From Glandiceps talaboti (lineage: Eukaryota; Hemichordata; Enteropneusta; Spengelidae), in NCBI RefSeq assembly GCF_964340395.1, contig NC_135556.1, positions 8,055,001 through 8,119,000 on the forward strand: DNA of 64,000 bases, given 5' to 3'. The position numbers and the translations under genes were made by a program. The notes beneath the pieces are model-generated. The model was not told the origin of the DNA. It searched no databases and saw nothing but the letters and a program-made list of their open reading frames with translations. Each line of letters starts with the position of its first letter. Position 1 is the stretch's first letter. Shown one piece after another: positions 12,401-23,639 of this stretch.

Positions 12401-15400
12401 ATAAATGACCTTTGACTTATGGGTAACAATAACTGACCTTTGACCTATGGGTAACAATAACTGACCTTTGACCTATGGGTATGAATTCAAAGACCATTGA
12501 CTCTGGAACCAAAAGATAATATCTATCTGTATCTTTTGGCCATAGATTGATTCCTAGTAGGCCCTCAGTGGCTGCATACAATGGAGAGTATATTGGAATG
12601 CCTGAAAATCAAAGCAAGAATTAGACTTGTAAATTCGAATTTTAGTGACTTTGTCCTTCAAATTGTTGTTCTTTATCTGTAAATTTTTCATAAAAAGTGG
12701 AAAAACAAATGAAATATTGGTGTACAACTGAACATGCTGATCTTATTACGCAAAAAATTTGTGATTAGTTTACAAAAAATTTTGGACTGCGAACAGATAT
12801 GTAACAATGAACCCTGGCAAAAAAAAGTCATTTTTTTTCTCTGCTGACCTAAAGATAGTCTGAAAGATCTAGTCGTTGGGCCAGGTTGAAGCATATTTAC
12901 ATAAGTGGAACATAAGTGGAAACAAGGACTTGATCTTTCAGGCAAACTTAAAGATTTTTTACCTTTTGCATAGTGAGATTTCAGAACTTGTCCATAGAGT
13001 TCTGATGACCCTGTGTCTGTAGTCAAAATAAGATCCATGTACGGCCATATTCTCTGTGCTATTCCATCAAAACCTTTCTGGAATTCATTTCTTAATTCAG
13101 CACCTCGTTTGGCATCAGCCTTCAGTAAACTGTTCAGTTCCATCTTGACTTCATCGCTAACATTCAAGTTAGGATTGACACGCCCCTCTTCGATATCTTC
13201 CACAAGTTGTTGCCACTGTTTCTCCAAAGCGACGAAGCCCATGTAAACAAGAGATGCAAAGTTGGCTTCCATCATACCAAGGTTGCGATCTCTTAGTGCA
13301 AACAGTAAGTGTACATACAAAGCTTCTGGTTCAGTCATAATTTCAAACCCAGCTTTGGGGGTTGTGTACAAATTAAGGAGACCCTTGGAACTCGCTGGAG
13401 AGGAGGAGTTTGGACCAATAGGGATACCTGATTCTGACATCCGTGACTTTGGTGAATAAAAGAATTTCAAATCTTTCTGTAGCTGCTTTGTAGTTGGAAA
13501 ACCTTTGAATAAGGAATCAAAACAGACTGTGATACCCTGGAGAAAGAATGTTGAGAACTGTTTCTGTATCGTTGGGAGCATGGATGCATTGCCAGATGTC
13601 CCCGATGTTAAACTCAAAATCTTGGGTTTATCTTTAGTAATGATATTCTCCTCTCCTTTGGCAATTCTCTCCACGTACTCTTTATAGTGATCATATCGCG
13701 TAAGTGGATGAATTTTCCGGAAGTCCTCCCTGGATTTGATCTCGGCAAAACGGAACCTTTTCCCATACTCTGTATCGGCATTATATGCTAATCTTTCTAG
13801 TAGTATCTTGTCTTGAGTTTCTTTGACTTTCTTGGTGTGTTCTTCTAATTTCTTTCTCTTATAACTTCCTATTCTACTCATGAATGAGAAGACCATATAC
13901 TGATCTACCTTTGATCTTGTTGTGTGAAACTCAGAGGATTTTAATCTGCTGATCTTGTAAGCCAGTGTAGCGCCACCTACACAAGTAATGGCTACCAGAC
14001 CTATAAAATAGAATATTAACAGCAGTTGAAAAGTACAAGTTGTAGAAAGAATATCATTACATGAAGTTTGCAATATATATATACAAATACTGTGTTATAC
14101 TGTGTAATGACAGTCTGGTCCATGGAATTTGATTGGTTCCTCAGGAACTATTTCCATGGCCCTTACCAGAATTCCGCTTTGTATTAGTTCCAAAGAATGT
14201 ATCTTTTATTTTAGTTTCTGGTGGAATAAATTTCAATTAAACTCAATAGAGTATACCATCTTCTTTCAAGTGCTATCGGTACTATCAACTGTTCTTTACA
14301 GGGATATCAGAACTTATGCTTGCAGTGTTTTCTGCTACACTTTCAGTCGCTACGCTCATGAAAGTATGATTGCAGAGAACACTGCAAGCACTCTCACAAA
14401 TCCCTGGAGTATGCCACATAGCACTCACGTATCACGTCAAATCAATGACATTACACCATTCAATTATCAGAAAAACAAAAGATTACAAAGTTTGGCCACT
14501 AGGAGTGCTGTTCAGGAGGAACTTTTAGACCACAAGTGAGTGTTATATGAGATTCTGATGTTTTTATGGTCTAAACATCTCCCAACTTAAATCAAACCAT
14601 AGAACCTACATGAAAGGGTTTCGTGTTGGGTCTATGTAGAGTATATGATCAAACCTTGCAATGTTACGATTGGCGTAAGGCAAAGTCACATTGTATTCTA
14701 CTGTAAGAGGTTATTCAGCCATTGATGAATTTTGTCACCATTCTAAATATCAACAGAGTGTCTGCATCACCCAATCTGTGATTCTGCAACACTCATTCAC
14801 TATTCAAGAATGAGTTTAACACAGTGTGAGATCATAGATCATAGGGGCACGTAGTATTTCTCATATCATTGTGTTCCTTGTCCACAGGCTAAATACAACA
14901 ACCTTTTGACTTGAATATATTTCCCCTACCATTATGGAAAGAACACAAGGGAGGACACACAGGCTTTAGTTATCTTCTCGTATAGAGCGTATATTGATAC
15001 ATTTGTAGTGCCAGGATTCATGTCATATTTTCCTTACAACAATCTAAGCAATCATGATGTGTTCCTGTGTGAACTCTACTAGCAAGCAGACTGGCTCAAA
15101 CTATCAAAGGCCATTCGATGGCCCAGGTCTGAAGTCATAACTCCCTGCCAGATGTAATTTTTGCATTACAGATGAGATAGTTTTATCAGCAAGAGTAGGA
15201 TGCAGAGTAAAAATTAAGGCAACCCCCACTCTCCCTCCCCAAATAATTATAGCACAATCTCTTTGTTTTTGAGCTTTCTATCGTTTTATGAGAGGTAAGG
15301 TGTAATTCAAATAAATCCACAAAACATCATCAGTTCATCACCAATGCATATTTCCATCACAGTGCACCGCCGTCCGTCTATAGATGTGGAGATTTCAATA

Positions 15401-15801
15401 TTTTTGAGTGACCCACAGTAATTAATATAAGCTCAGAAACAAAACAATAAGTTTCAATTTAATTCCAGCTACGGTCCCCCATCCCCACCAATGGAATGGG
15501 GTGTTGAGTTTAGGAGGTTTGCACCCTTAAAAATCACTTTCAGCATGGGGCGAGAATGTTTCAGTTTTAGTTCTGTAAAAACTGTGTACCATGGCGTACT
15601 TGTTCCATGTACTGTAGTTCAATAGGTAATCTTAATATATAGCCTGAAAGGGTTCTTTTTACAACAACTGGTCAGAGTGCACACAAAGTTTATCCAGTCT
15701 TCTACTACTATCCCCAGTCTACTATCATAATCCAGTCTAACTGTCTTCTATAATTTGTGTGGTCAGTTCTTACCTGCACATATCCTCTTCACAGCTTTCA
15801 T
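9426..15801 (-). CDS. GHDC: GH3 domain-containing protein (GHDC-like), complete, seven exons
   Basis: Coding exons on the - strand: 15801-15774, 14000-12963, 12601-12466, 11632-11468, 10709-10564, 10147-10047, 9647-9426. All introns are GT..AG, the phases agree, and the sum is 1836 nt (611 aa). Seen: an N-terminal hydrophobic anchor (residues 10-24) after MKAVKRICA. The GH3 signatures appear in order: LTSGTSG nucleotide-binding loop (about 140-146), YAATEGLLGINLW (about 364-376), YRYRFGDVVKV (431-441), and a C-terminal SANQLKIPRVL. Plant GH3 enzymes adenylate acyl acids and conjugate them to amino acids. The animal GHDC protein keeps the fold, but its substrate is unknown. The anchor suggests an endomembrane location (inference). 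The length is somewhat above the vertebrate protein of about 530 aa. The start is the only ATG in exon 1. The 461-codon ORF over exon 2 includes intron read-through at both ends. Confidence 0.93.
11100..11460. repeat. Pyrimidine-rich minisatellite in intron 4 of the GHDC-like gene
   Basis: At least eight irregular units share CCAACTAGTTGTCACC followed by CTCCCCATCCC. The strand asymmetry is almost complete: C/T on +, G/A on the transcribed sense strand. The array begins about 8 bp downstream of the exon 4 donor at 11468, so the spliced transcript carries G-run-rich sequence immediately inside the intron. Confidence 0.85.
12294..12480 (-). repeat. 28-bp tandem array of DR1-like elements spanning the exon 3 splice donor
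   Basis: Seven units begin at 12294, 12321, 12349, 12377, 12405, 12433 and 12461 on the + strand. The period is 28 bp, with one 27-bp unit. Each contains TGACCTTTGAC(C/T/A)TATGGGT. On the sense (-) strand, units 2, 6 and 7 read AGGTCAAAGGTCA, an exact direct repeat of AGGTCA spaced by one base. The others differ at one or two positions of the first half-site. The unit at 12461-12480 is partly coding: exon 3 ends ..GGT CAA AG at 12466 and the donor is GTCAGT. Every downstream unit repeats the same potential donor. Confidence 0.92.
14297..14412. mobile_element. Fold-back MITE, copy 2 (diverged)
   Basis: Core TGCTTGCAGTGTTTTCTGC at 14,318 is mirrored by GCAGAGAACACTGCAAGCA ending at 14,390, with a short GC-containing loop (CAGTCGCTACGCTCATG). 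The same core (CTGCAGCAGAAAACACTGCAAGCAT on the other strand) occurs in the 3605-3790 element, which makes the two a family. Confidence 0.7.
14841..15075 (-). mobile_element. hAT-like MITE family, copy in GHDC-like intron 1
   Basis: Starts with GGGGCACGTAGTATTTC, a version of the family's right terminus (CAAAGGGGCGTGTAATATTTC complement), then CAGGCTAAATACAACAACC. It ends around TCATGATGTGTTCCTGTG. It is in reverse orientation relative to the copies at 16,832 and 60,061. Confidence 0.65.
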
Positions 15802-15948
15802 GGTTATGTATGTTTGCATCGAACGTCGTAGTACGCACTTGACGCTAGCTCACTACAGGGTCTAGCTAGCATCACAGTACATGTACATAGTACTAGATCT
15901 TGATACGAGTCTTGTCTGCTCGATAACAGTGACCCCATTTTGAGGTCA

Positions 15949-15963
15949 CCGCTAGAGGGCGAT
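15949..15963 (+). promoter_or_regulatory. CTCF-like motif upstream of the GHDC-like gene
   Basis: CCGCTAGAGGGCGAT matches the bilaterian CTCF core (CCRSYAGRKGGCRSY) at 14 of 15 positions. It lies about 150 bp upstream of the start codon. This is a motif match only. Confidence 0.35.
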
Positions 15964-16831
15964 AGTTATATCATAAACTCAACTGTACACGCGACACATC
16001 ATGTACAGCACTAAACATGTTCACTGACAAACTTGAGCAGAAACTTCAAAGAAACTTGGTGCTACGACGCAAGCCTTGTTAATTTAGAGAACTATGGCCA
16101 GTGCTTGACTATTTTACATGTATACATTTTTACATTCTATGGTTGCACGAAATACATTCCAGGATCGGACGATGTCTGGGGAAGTTGCATCATGAAATAC
16201 ATTCAATACATTTAATACATTTAATACATATGTTTTTACATTCTAGGGTTCTACGAAGTACATTCTAGGATCGGGCGACGGTCCGGGCAGAGACATATAC
16301 TCACTTCACTGTCGCAGTTTTCGGACAGACTCTGTTTTTGGTCAGATATCGAGTCGATTTTAAAATGTACCCTGGTTCCATCCCTTCATTTCTCACACAC
16401 GTCTTCCTAGATCCTTCACACAAATGGGACACTTAATATTAGCTGGCTCACTCATGGCACAAAGAAATACATTCTCTTGCCAACAATTGCATGGACATCC
16501 TGGGAAGTATCTATCATGAGCTGAAGTTCCATAAAACTATATTTTCATACCTCTTGATACTTTTCAGTTGACATGACGTCATTTTTTAACAACTTTCAGT
16601 CACATGATTGGTTTGTTTACCCATCTGAAAAAGTACTAGATACTGTAGATTACTTTATTTATTTTACGACGTTTCTATATTTCCAGGAACAACTCTGTGT
16701 ATGTCTTTGGCCTTCAAGTTTCATAATTCTTTCATTCGATACGCGATAAATGTACATGCAAGAAGCGAAGGTTTTACATGGTAATGAGTGTGGGCACTGT
16801 TCAATGCATGCTGAACGGACGCTCATAACAT

Positions 16832-17025
16832 GTGCATTGGGAGACGTAAATTAGTGTTTTCCTAAATGACACGAATCCTGCTACTAATTCTACAGATGTA
16901 TCAATATACGCTATATACTAGAATACGATTATAAAGGTAGGGGAAATATATTCAAGACAAAGATTTGTAATATTTAGCCGGTAGACAAGGAAAACAACAA
17001 ACTACGAAATAGTAAGCGCCCCTAT
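16832..17025 (+). mobile_element. hAT-like MITE family, degraded copy
   Basis: Shares with the copy at 60,061 the internal blocks GAATCCTGCTACTAATTCT, ATGTATCAATATA and TAATATTTAGCC, plus GTAGACAAGGAAAACAAC. It ends in AAGCGCCCCTATGG. The left terminus is eroded. Confidence 0.65.
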
Positions 17026-17594
17026 GGACTTCAAAGTTGAGCGCGCACTCGTATATGAACACACGAGTGACTGCCCGAACACATTTTATTTTAGTGTTCA
17101 AAGATCTTGTCTGACGTAACACTTTAAAGCTGCCATACTATTTTTTTTCAATTCACTAGGGTTAGACCAGGGGACATACAGTACCATGGATACTTATTCT
17201 TCCATTTCCAACGCGAAATGTAGACTCCAGACGACATCACTGAGTACCAGCACACTATACAGCCAGCAATGGATAAGATTATTTGATGATGGAATCTCTT
17301 TATGGTATTGGTAACCCACATTTTCTAAGTTTTATTCTCGACTCTTTCCAGGAAACCAGGAGACAGTTAAACATTCCGTTCAGTCAACTGAAATGCACGA
17401 TTGTCTACGTAAGAGACCCAGGTCCATTATATTTGAAAACGTCGTCTGCCTAAAACCCGAAGTTGAAATGGATCATTGTGGCAATGTATAGCTCCATAAT
17501 GGATACAGAAACCTTTTAATATGTGTCTAGGAGATTAAAGCTACCATTTGTGTCTATTTTATACCGTAATACAGCAAGTTAATAGAAGAAGAAA

Positions 17595-17596
<2 letters not shown>

Positions 17597-17684
<88 letters not shown>

Positions 17685-17775
17685 CAAACAGACTAACAGA
17701 CAGACAGACAAACAGACAAACAAACAAACAAACAAACAAACAAACAAAATAAATAAATAAACTAACAAACAAACT
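17597..17775. repeat. (GTAA)n followed by (CAGA)/(CAAA)n microsatellite
   Basis: About 22 perfect GTAA units pass into CAGACAGACA and then CAAACAAA. The - strand ORFs made of LLTYLLTY are repeat artefacts. Confidence 0.95.
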
Positions 17776-17872
17776 ATGTCTATGCATGGGGAAATGGGAT
17801 ATTTTAAACTCATGGATAACTATAAACATGTATATATTGTGTAGAGGCCTGTTAAATGCTATTGAAATTAAT

Positions 17873-19240
17873 ATATCAATCAATCTTTATTTGCATAGCA
17901 ACATGTCATAGCAATCGTTGTAAAGCATACAAAAACAACATACAGCTAGAAGTAAAGTGAATATAATACAAACCTTTAGCCAACTGCTGGAGGACTGTTT
18001 ACATCTACAAGAAATTCTCCAAGTGGAAGTTTATCGTCTGAGGTCAAAATATGCAAAAATTTACCTTTATCATTTAAGGAATGAAAATTTGAATTATTTA
18101 AACACAGAACTGCCAGGGGTTATGGTTAATCTATGCAAATGCGGGAAATTCAAACTGCTGTGCAGAGCACTAGCTTCTGGGTCTTATTTTCTGCATTTTT
18201 TCTGTACTCCTAGAAACACACAGGTCATGAATCATGTACACATTGTTTGTGAATGTCGTAGGATGGTAACTTGATACACTAATTAGTTGAAAATCAATCA
18301 GTTTCTATCATAGAATGTAAAAACCTTTCAAAATGAGACAAATTCTCCTGCAAACAGCTGTTTAGATTGTGTGTCACTCAGGATTATTCAAATATGCGAC
18401 ATTTGCATGTGAACAACCCAGATATAGGGAATGTTTATATTTTGGTGATTACTTGCTAGTGAGTCACCACAAGTTCTCCACTTCAAAAACATACAGTGAG
18501 TCATATGCAAAATAGGGTGCAAGGCACCAGGGAGTTATGTCTTTAATGACAAAGAAGAAAAAAGTGCCTTTCTTTCATTTGTATAATGAGAACAAAGAAT
18601 AAAATGATGAAATTCACCTTCTACCATATTTTGACAAAATTTACAGAATCTTTCATCTACAGGAATTTTAGGAGTTACACCGTCTACCCAACTCAATTTG
18701 AATATTATAATCCGAAATTCTAAATTTACAAGAGGCAACTATTGTAAGTACAACTATACGTATGTATTTACAGTTTTAGAAAACTGTGTAAGTTATAATA
18801 TAGCTAATATAGTCACTAGTTTTCTACAAACGGGATTTTTAATTTGCAGAAGATATTTCTCAAAACCAAAAACTGTTTCCAAACAATCTATATCAGTACT
18901 GTTTCTTCTAATGTTACAAAAAATTTGACATAAATTATCATAAACCTTCTTGATTGTAGAATTAAACATGCAAAGATTTGACCACATACTGTTCTCACTA
19001 TATTTATCAAGTAAATTTCTTATATAAATACCCCATTTTGAATAACGCATAGAAGACATGTAGGCAGCTCTCAATAAACCATCTCCATCAACAATTAATC
19101 TATACCAACACTTTAACGTATGGCCATACAGTTGTATAACAATATGTATTGACTCGAGTAAAATTTGGGTATTGAAGACAATTTTAAAGTACTCTATGGC
19201 TACCGATAATGTGTATGGTTTGAAATTGTATACCATTAAA
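17873..19240 (-). pseudogene. Dead non-LTR retrotransposon (LINE), 3' part of ORF2
   Basis: On the - strand, 19236-18793 keeps an open frame with CWYRLIVDGDGLLRAAY and KWGIYIRNLLDKYSENSMW. This is the kind of region that follows the reverse transcriptase domain in many jockey/CR1-like elements. At 18738-18535 another frame has FCKFCQNMVEGEFHHFILC, the C-x2-C..H..C motif of the LINE C terminus, with the typical Y..ER after it. The two parts are separated by a frame break near 18,740-18,790. The lower end (about 17,873-17,900, AATAAAG on the - strand) looks like a LINE 3' tail. The upstream RT core is absent. Confidence 0.6.
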
Positions 19241-19430
19241 TGGCCTCCTGAATGTCCTTATTTAAAAAAAAAGACCACTAGCTATCAAATGGGGGTACTT
19301 GAAATTGTGACTATTTTGCATATAGGAAACCATATACTTATTCTTGATACTGCCAAACATTAACATTTATTGTTGTTGATACTGATTAGTGATTACTCTA
19401 TTGTTGATGTTTGTCACTATGTATTGTTTA

Positions 19431-19517
19431 TTTATGTGTTTGTTTATTTATATATTTATTTATTTACTTAATTGATTAATTAATTAAATTCATATATTCA
19501 TTTATTTATTTACTTAC

Positions 19518-19616
<99 letters not shown>

Positions 19617-19652
19617 TGTGTTTGTTTGTTTGTTTGTTTGTCTGTTTGTTTT
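19431..19652. repeat. (TTTA)n / (TTTG)n microsatellite
   Basis: Long TTTA tetranucleotide array, interrupted at the left (TTAATTGATTAATTAA), changing to TTTG units after about 19,617. Confidence 0.95.
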
Positions 19653-20015
19653 CGTAAACAAAAGTAACTGAGCCTGAGTTCCCCGTGATTCATTCATGTA
19701 CTATTTCGCACGACCATTATGCAGCTGTAGTGGTCTAATATTTCATCGACCAATAGATGTTACCATGGTTACAAATGAGTGCTGTATAGGTTTAAAAAAA
19801 CAGTGCAAAGTTCACTTTGATGTCATTTATGGGATAGGGCGTAATGTCCCTGTAACGGTACCAGGTCGGTACGGTATGGGGGTAACGCCATACTCCGCTA
19901 GCCTATCTAAACAATACTATACCCAAGTACAACAGGCCTAGGTTACGCCCCTTCATAGTTTATAAACTTTAACATACTGATATCAAAGTTTGATACACTT
20001 TGTATCCTTTGACCA

Positions 20016-20125
20016 CAGGGGCGTGTATTATTGCTAAGATTTCCGTTTTCTTAGGAAAATATCATACGAATCTTGCTGCTACAAATGTATCGATCTATAG
20101 TACTACGTATACTATAAATATGACA
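20016..20125 (+). mobile_element. hAT-like MITE family, left half only
   Basis: Begins CAGGGGCGTGTATTATTGCT and continues with TTTTCTTAGGAAAATATCAT, CTTGCTGCTACAAATGTATC. It matches the first half of the 60,061 copy. The right half is missing or diverged. Confidence 0.7.
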
Positions 20126-20524
20126 TGGTTTCAATCAACTGACATACATTTTATTGTGCTACAATACAATGTATTTATATTACTGCCTTAATATCTTACT
20201 TTGTTTATACAAGTTCGTTTGTTTCTGGTGTCTTGTGGTGAATTACTTTCATATCTACATTGATAACAGGAATACCCTTTGTCAAACCGAATGAGCACAA
20301 AAAATAATGTGACTTCTTTTCAGTGAACCTTCTCCATAAGGGAGCACCCCTTCCCCCCCCCGGCCCTGATGGTAAAGAATCCTTGGAAATATTCCTGGAT
20401 CTTCACCAAAAAACTAATCATTTGGCCCGAGTCATTTTTTCATGGGGAAACCTTTCTACAAAGTTTCATAAATTTGGATTGTCAATTTTCGAAACGGTTT
20501 AGAACACTATTCATATACAACGTC

Positions 20525-20590
20525 CAGACACAGACACAGACACAGACACAGACACAGACACAGACACAGACACAGACACAGACACAGACA
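20525..20590. repeat. (CAGACA)n hexanucleotide repeat
   Basis: About eleven perfect CAGACA units, then TACGTACAAAGACACACAG and a TA-rich tail to about 20,642. Confidence 0.95.
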
Positions 20591-21292
20591 TATACGTACA
20601 AAGACACACAGACTATTATATATATACATATATATATATAATTCATTTAGTTATATATCTCATATATACATGATACACACAACAGTTATTGTTTATGCTT
20701 CATTGCTCAGCAGTCTCCTCATGGAATATTTTGAAAAAGTCCATTGTATGCAAATGACATGCAAATTGCGATGGCGAGTACAGGGAAACAGTATACCAGG
20801 CTGCATAGCACATTATTATTGTATCGGCGTGCGAAAAGTAGCACATAGTTAATGTCACGACTATTAAATGAAGTAACAGCCTTCCTGTGGACCTACGACA
20901 AAAAACGCACGTATCCGACGTATTTTGTGACCTACATGTACGCTTGTCTACGTGTGATGACTAGTCAATCGACGAGTTTACAGTTGCACAGAAGACCCGT
21001 GCGATGGGTGGAAAAAGGTACGACTTTATTTATGATCCGATCAATTTGTAACGTGGTCCAGGATAACTTATCCATTTACATCCCTGGGGACATATCCCTA
21101 ATAGAGAGTATTTGAACTGGCAGTTTTAGTGACAAATTTCGCGTTGCCCCCGGAGTTGTGTCTACAATATGCCCCCAAGACGAAAGGAGAATGATAGCCA
21201 TCGGACGGACAATGCCGTGAGTAATAACGGTAAGTTCTTACAGCGTTGAGCTTTTTATAGCTGTAGAAATATCCAAGTGTCTTCATCTTCTC

Positions 21293-21362
21293 ACTCATAC
21301 ATACATACATACATACATACATACATACATACATACATACATACATACATACATACATACAT

Positions 21363-21397
<35 letters not shown>

Positions 21398-21502
21398 TAC
21401 ATACATACATACATACATACATACATACATACATACATACATACATCACATACATACATACATACATACATACATACATACATACATACATACATACATA
21501 CG
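21293..21502. repeat. (CATA)n microsatellite with internal (CA)n
   Basis: Some 50 CATA units interrupted once by about eight CA dinucleotides and once by CATCACATA. The ORFs of YIHT or MYVC repeats on both strands derive from it. Confidence 0.95.
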
Positions 21503-21521
21503 ATTCTATGTACTAAGTTAA

Positions 21522-21617
21522 ACTGTGTTATATTAGCTATATTATAACTTCTCAATTTCCAACACAGTTTTCTAAAACTGTAAATACATACGTATAGTTG
21601 TGCTTGCCTCTTCTAAT
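21522..21617 (+). mobile_element. LINE fragment, inverted copy of part of the 18.7-kb element
   Basis: TTTTCTAAAACTGTAAATAC ATACGTATAGTTGTGCTTGCCTC and the preceding TATATTAGCTATATTATAAC match the complement of 18,740-18,815. It is directly adjacent to the CATA array. Only this short piece is recognisable. Confidence 0.55.
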
Positions 21618-23400
21618 ATGGCGATGATCTCATTTCTAAGAATTTGTGTTATTGACGATTACATTTGTATTTTAAAGTTTGATGATGCTATAAAACACGC
21701 CATATAGGTTGGTAGCAGTTGTATAAAACCAAAAAATATTTATTTTTTTGCACCTGGTCTGCTGACAAGCTTGTGATCAAAAGCATGGCGTGGTCAGTCG
21801 TAGAATGAGTAATGTAAACACAATTTACAAAAATCGCTTTGTATGATTTGGTGCAGACAGTGGTCCGTACATTTTCTATTTAATTGTGATAAATGCCGTG
21901 ACAGTTCAGTACTAAACAACTATGAAATGGCTATACACATAATATAATCCAAATTACAAATGTGATTTATGTATTTATAATATTAGTTATTAAACGTTGC
22001 TATTATTATTATGATTATTGCCAACAATAATTCAGTCGTCGTTTGGTATGACGTGTAAACAATGCATACTTGAAAGTTTGTAGAAGGAGCGTTGTTTGTC
22101 TTTCGACATGTGACTCGAGTCTGTCAAACTCTTCCATTGTTCAATTTTTATTATCAAACAAAACCATTCGATGTCAATGAAAGAGAAACGTCAACATTAT
22201 TATGTACATTTTAAGTCCCCTCTTTCTTTTTTTTTCTTTTTTACATATTTGCAAAGTTTACATCATCGTTGAACTTTATCATCACCGGAGTTCTTTTTAA
22301 GGGTGACCTTTTTTTTCTGTTTCTGTAATCTTTTTCCTAAAATAACATGTGTTACATGTTCTCAGTCTGTTCTGTCCAACCTGCAACAATCGGCACATTT
22401 TTTTAGGTACCTAAAGTATTCAAATTGATGCTGTAAAACTTAAGTAATCTGACAAGCATGCCGTTGTTGCTGTTCAGATGATATTTGAATTTCTCAACAA
22501 TTGACCCGAATATTGTTATCAAGGCAGCTCATGTTATGAGAGTTTTAGTACCATGTAATGGAGTGTACACCATGACAACATACAAGTATCTGTATCTATT
22601 GTACAGCAGAACGTTAGAGGCAGGAGAGTCGATCTATTCCAATTCCATTTCAGACTGGTAGAACGGCCGTATGACATATTATGTCCAAGGCAGGTAAAAC
22701 CGGATAGGGACGTGTCTTCTGCCTCATCGACTGTACCATTTCACACAAAAAGATTGTTTGCAATAGTTTGAATTCTACTCCCACTTTGATATACTGGTTG
22801 CTAGTCCTGACAGATCAATCGTTGTGGGCGCTGTCTAATCTCTCTTTCCTCGTTATTAGGGCAGGCTGTAATAGTCTACCCATGACGTACATCCATATAC
22901 ATGTAATTTTACAAATGTGTACACAACCATTTAATTAATAGTGACGTAGCATAATCGAGCGCCCCCACCCGTCATAAAATGCTGAATATACACACTGGAA
23001 TGACAATTGGTACCTTTATATATTATAATATACAAAGCATACAAGTATAACGTTTATACACGTAATAATTGCGAAGGAAACAAAGTAAATAAAGGAACCG
23101 AGCAGTATTCGTACACCAGGTTTTAATCGATCAGATTCTTAAAGGCTGCTGTAGTCATGATTTGCAATAAGAAAGTACGGAAGTATATAAACGCACCCAG
23201 AAACATCTAAATCTTGTGACAGTTCAACTGTGAAATATCTATGCTATCTCTTTAGTTTTGCCCAACTAAATAACAGAAATGCAATCCATAAAGTTGGGGA
23301 TCCGGATGTAGTTTTGCGTTTTCAAATTTTGTTTGAATCACAAATTTGGTAGAAGAAACACGCAAATGCGAATGCAGGAGTTTCCACAAAGACAGTTGTA
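21618..23400. other. Intergenic sequence, no gene seen
   Basis: AT-rich sequence without credible exons. The only recognised repeat is the inverted copy of the 110-bp unit at about 22,805-22,872. Confidence 0.45.
22805..22872 (-). repeat. Inverted single copy of the 110-bp repeat
   Basis: The complement reads GAAAGAGAGATTAGACAGCG, then CCCACAACGATTGATCTGTC. It is nearly the same as the right half of each unit at 24,446-24,650. Confidence 0.75.
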
Positions 23401-23401
23401 A

Positions 23402-23422
23402 GGGGGGAGGGGAGGGGAGGGG
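23402..23422. repeat. G-rich polypurine run
   Basis: GGGGGGAGGGGAGGGGAGGG followed by GG. Four or more G-runs on the + strand could form a G-quadruplex. It has no adjoining gene. Confidence 0.7.
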
Positions 23423-23639
23423 GTTGTTTATAGGGAAATGAAAATCGTCACTTGATCGAAGTGCTGCAATGCTAAGCACGTACCTAAAAGGCTCAGTTGA
23501 ATTGATAGTAGAGGATAGTACGTTCGTATTTAGATTGCAATGTTCTCTACTCAAAGCAGTTCACAAAGCTTATTGGAAACTCAGACGCTGTGAAACTTGT
23601 ATACCTAATTACCTACTTGGTGTTACCATGGTTACATGT

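Larger units (their letters stand above)
14001..15773 (-). other. Intron 1 of the GHDC-like gene
   Basis: Separates the 28-nt first coding exon from the main exon. It contains a fold-back MITE (about 14,297-14,412) and a hAT-like MITE (about 14,841-15,075). The remainder shows no coding signal. Confidence 0.8.
15802..17596. other. 5' flank of the GHDC-like gene
   Basis: Contains the presumed promoter of the - strand gene just above 15,801, with several short palindromes (for example AGCTAGC, ACATGT) and a CTCF-like match at 15,949-15,963. Beyond the MITE at 16,832-17,025 no gene is seen. Confidence 0.45.

Noticed and set aside
12294-12480. CRISPR array
   Set aside because: The 28-bp units are contiguous with no variable spacers, and the context is an animal intron.
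12688-14073. Single uninterrupted 461-codon gene
   Set aside because: Only 14000-12963 is exon. The first 24 codons and everything after HYAKG are intron read-through, as shown by the acceptor TTTTATAG, the donor AAAG|GTAAAA, and the in-phase flanking exons with GH3 motifs.
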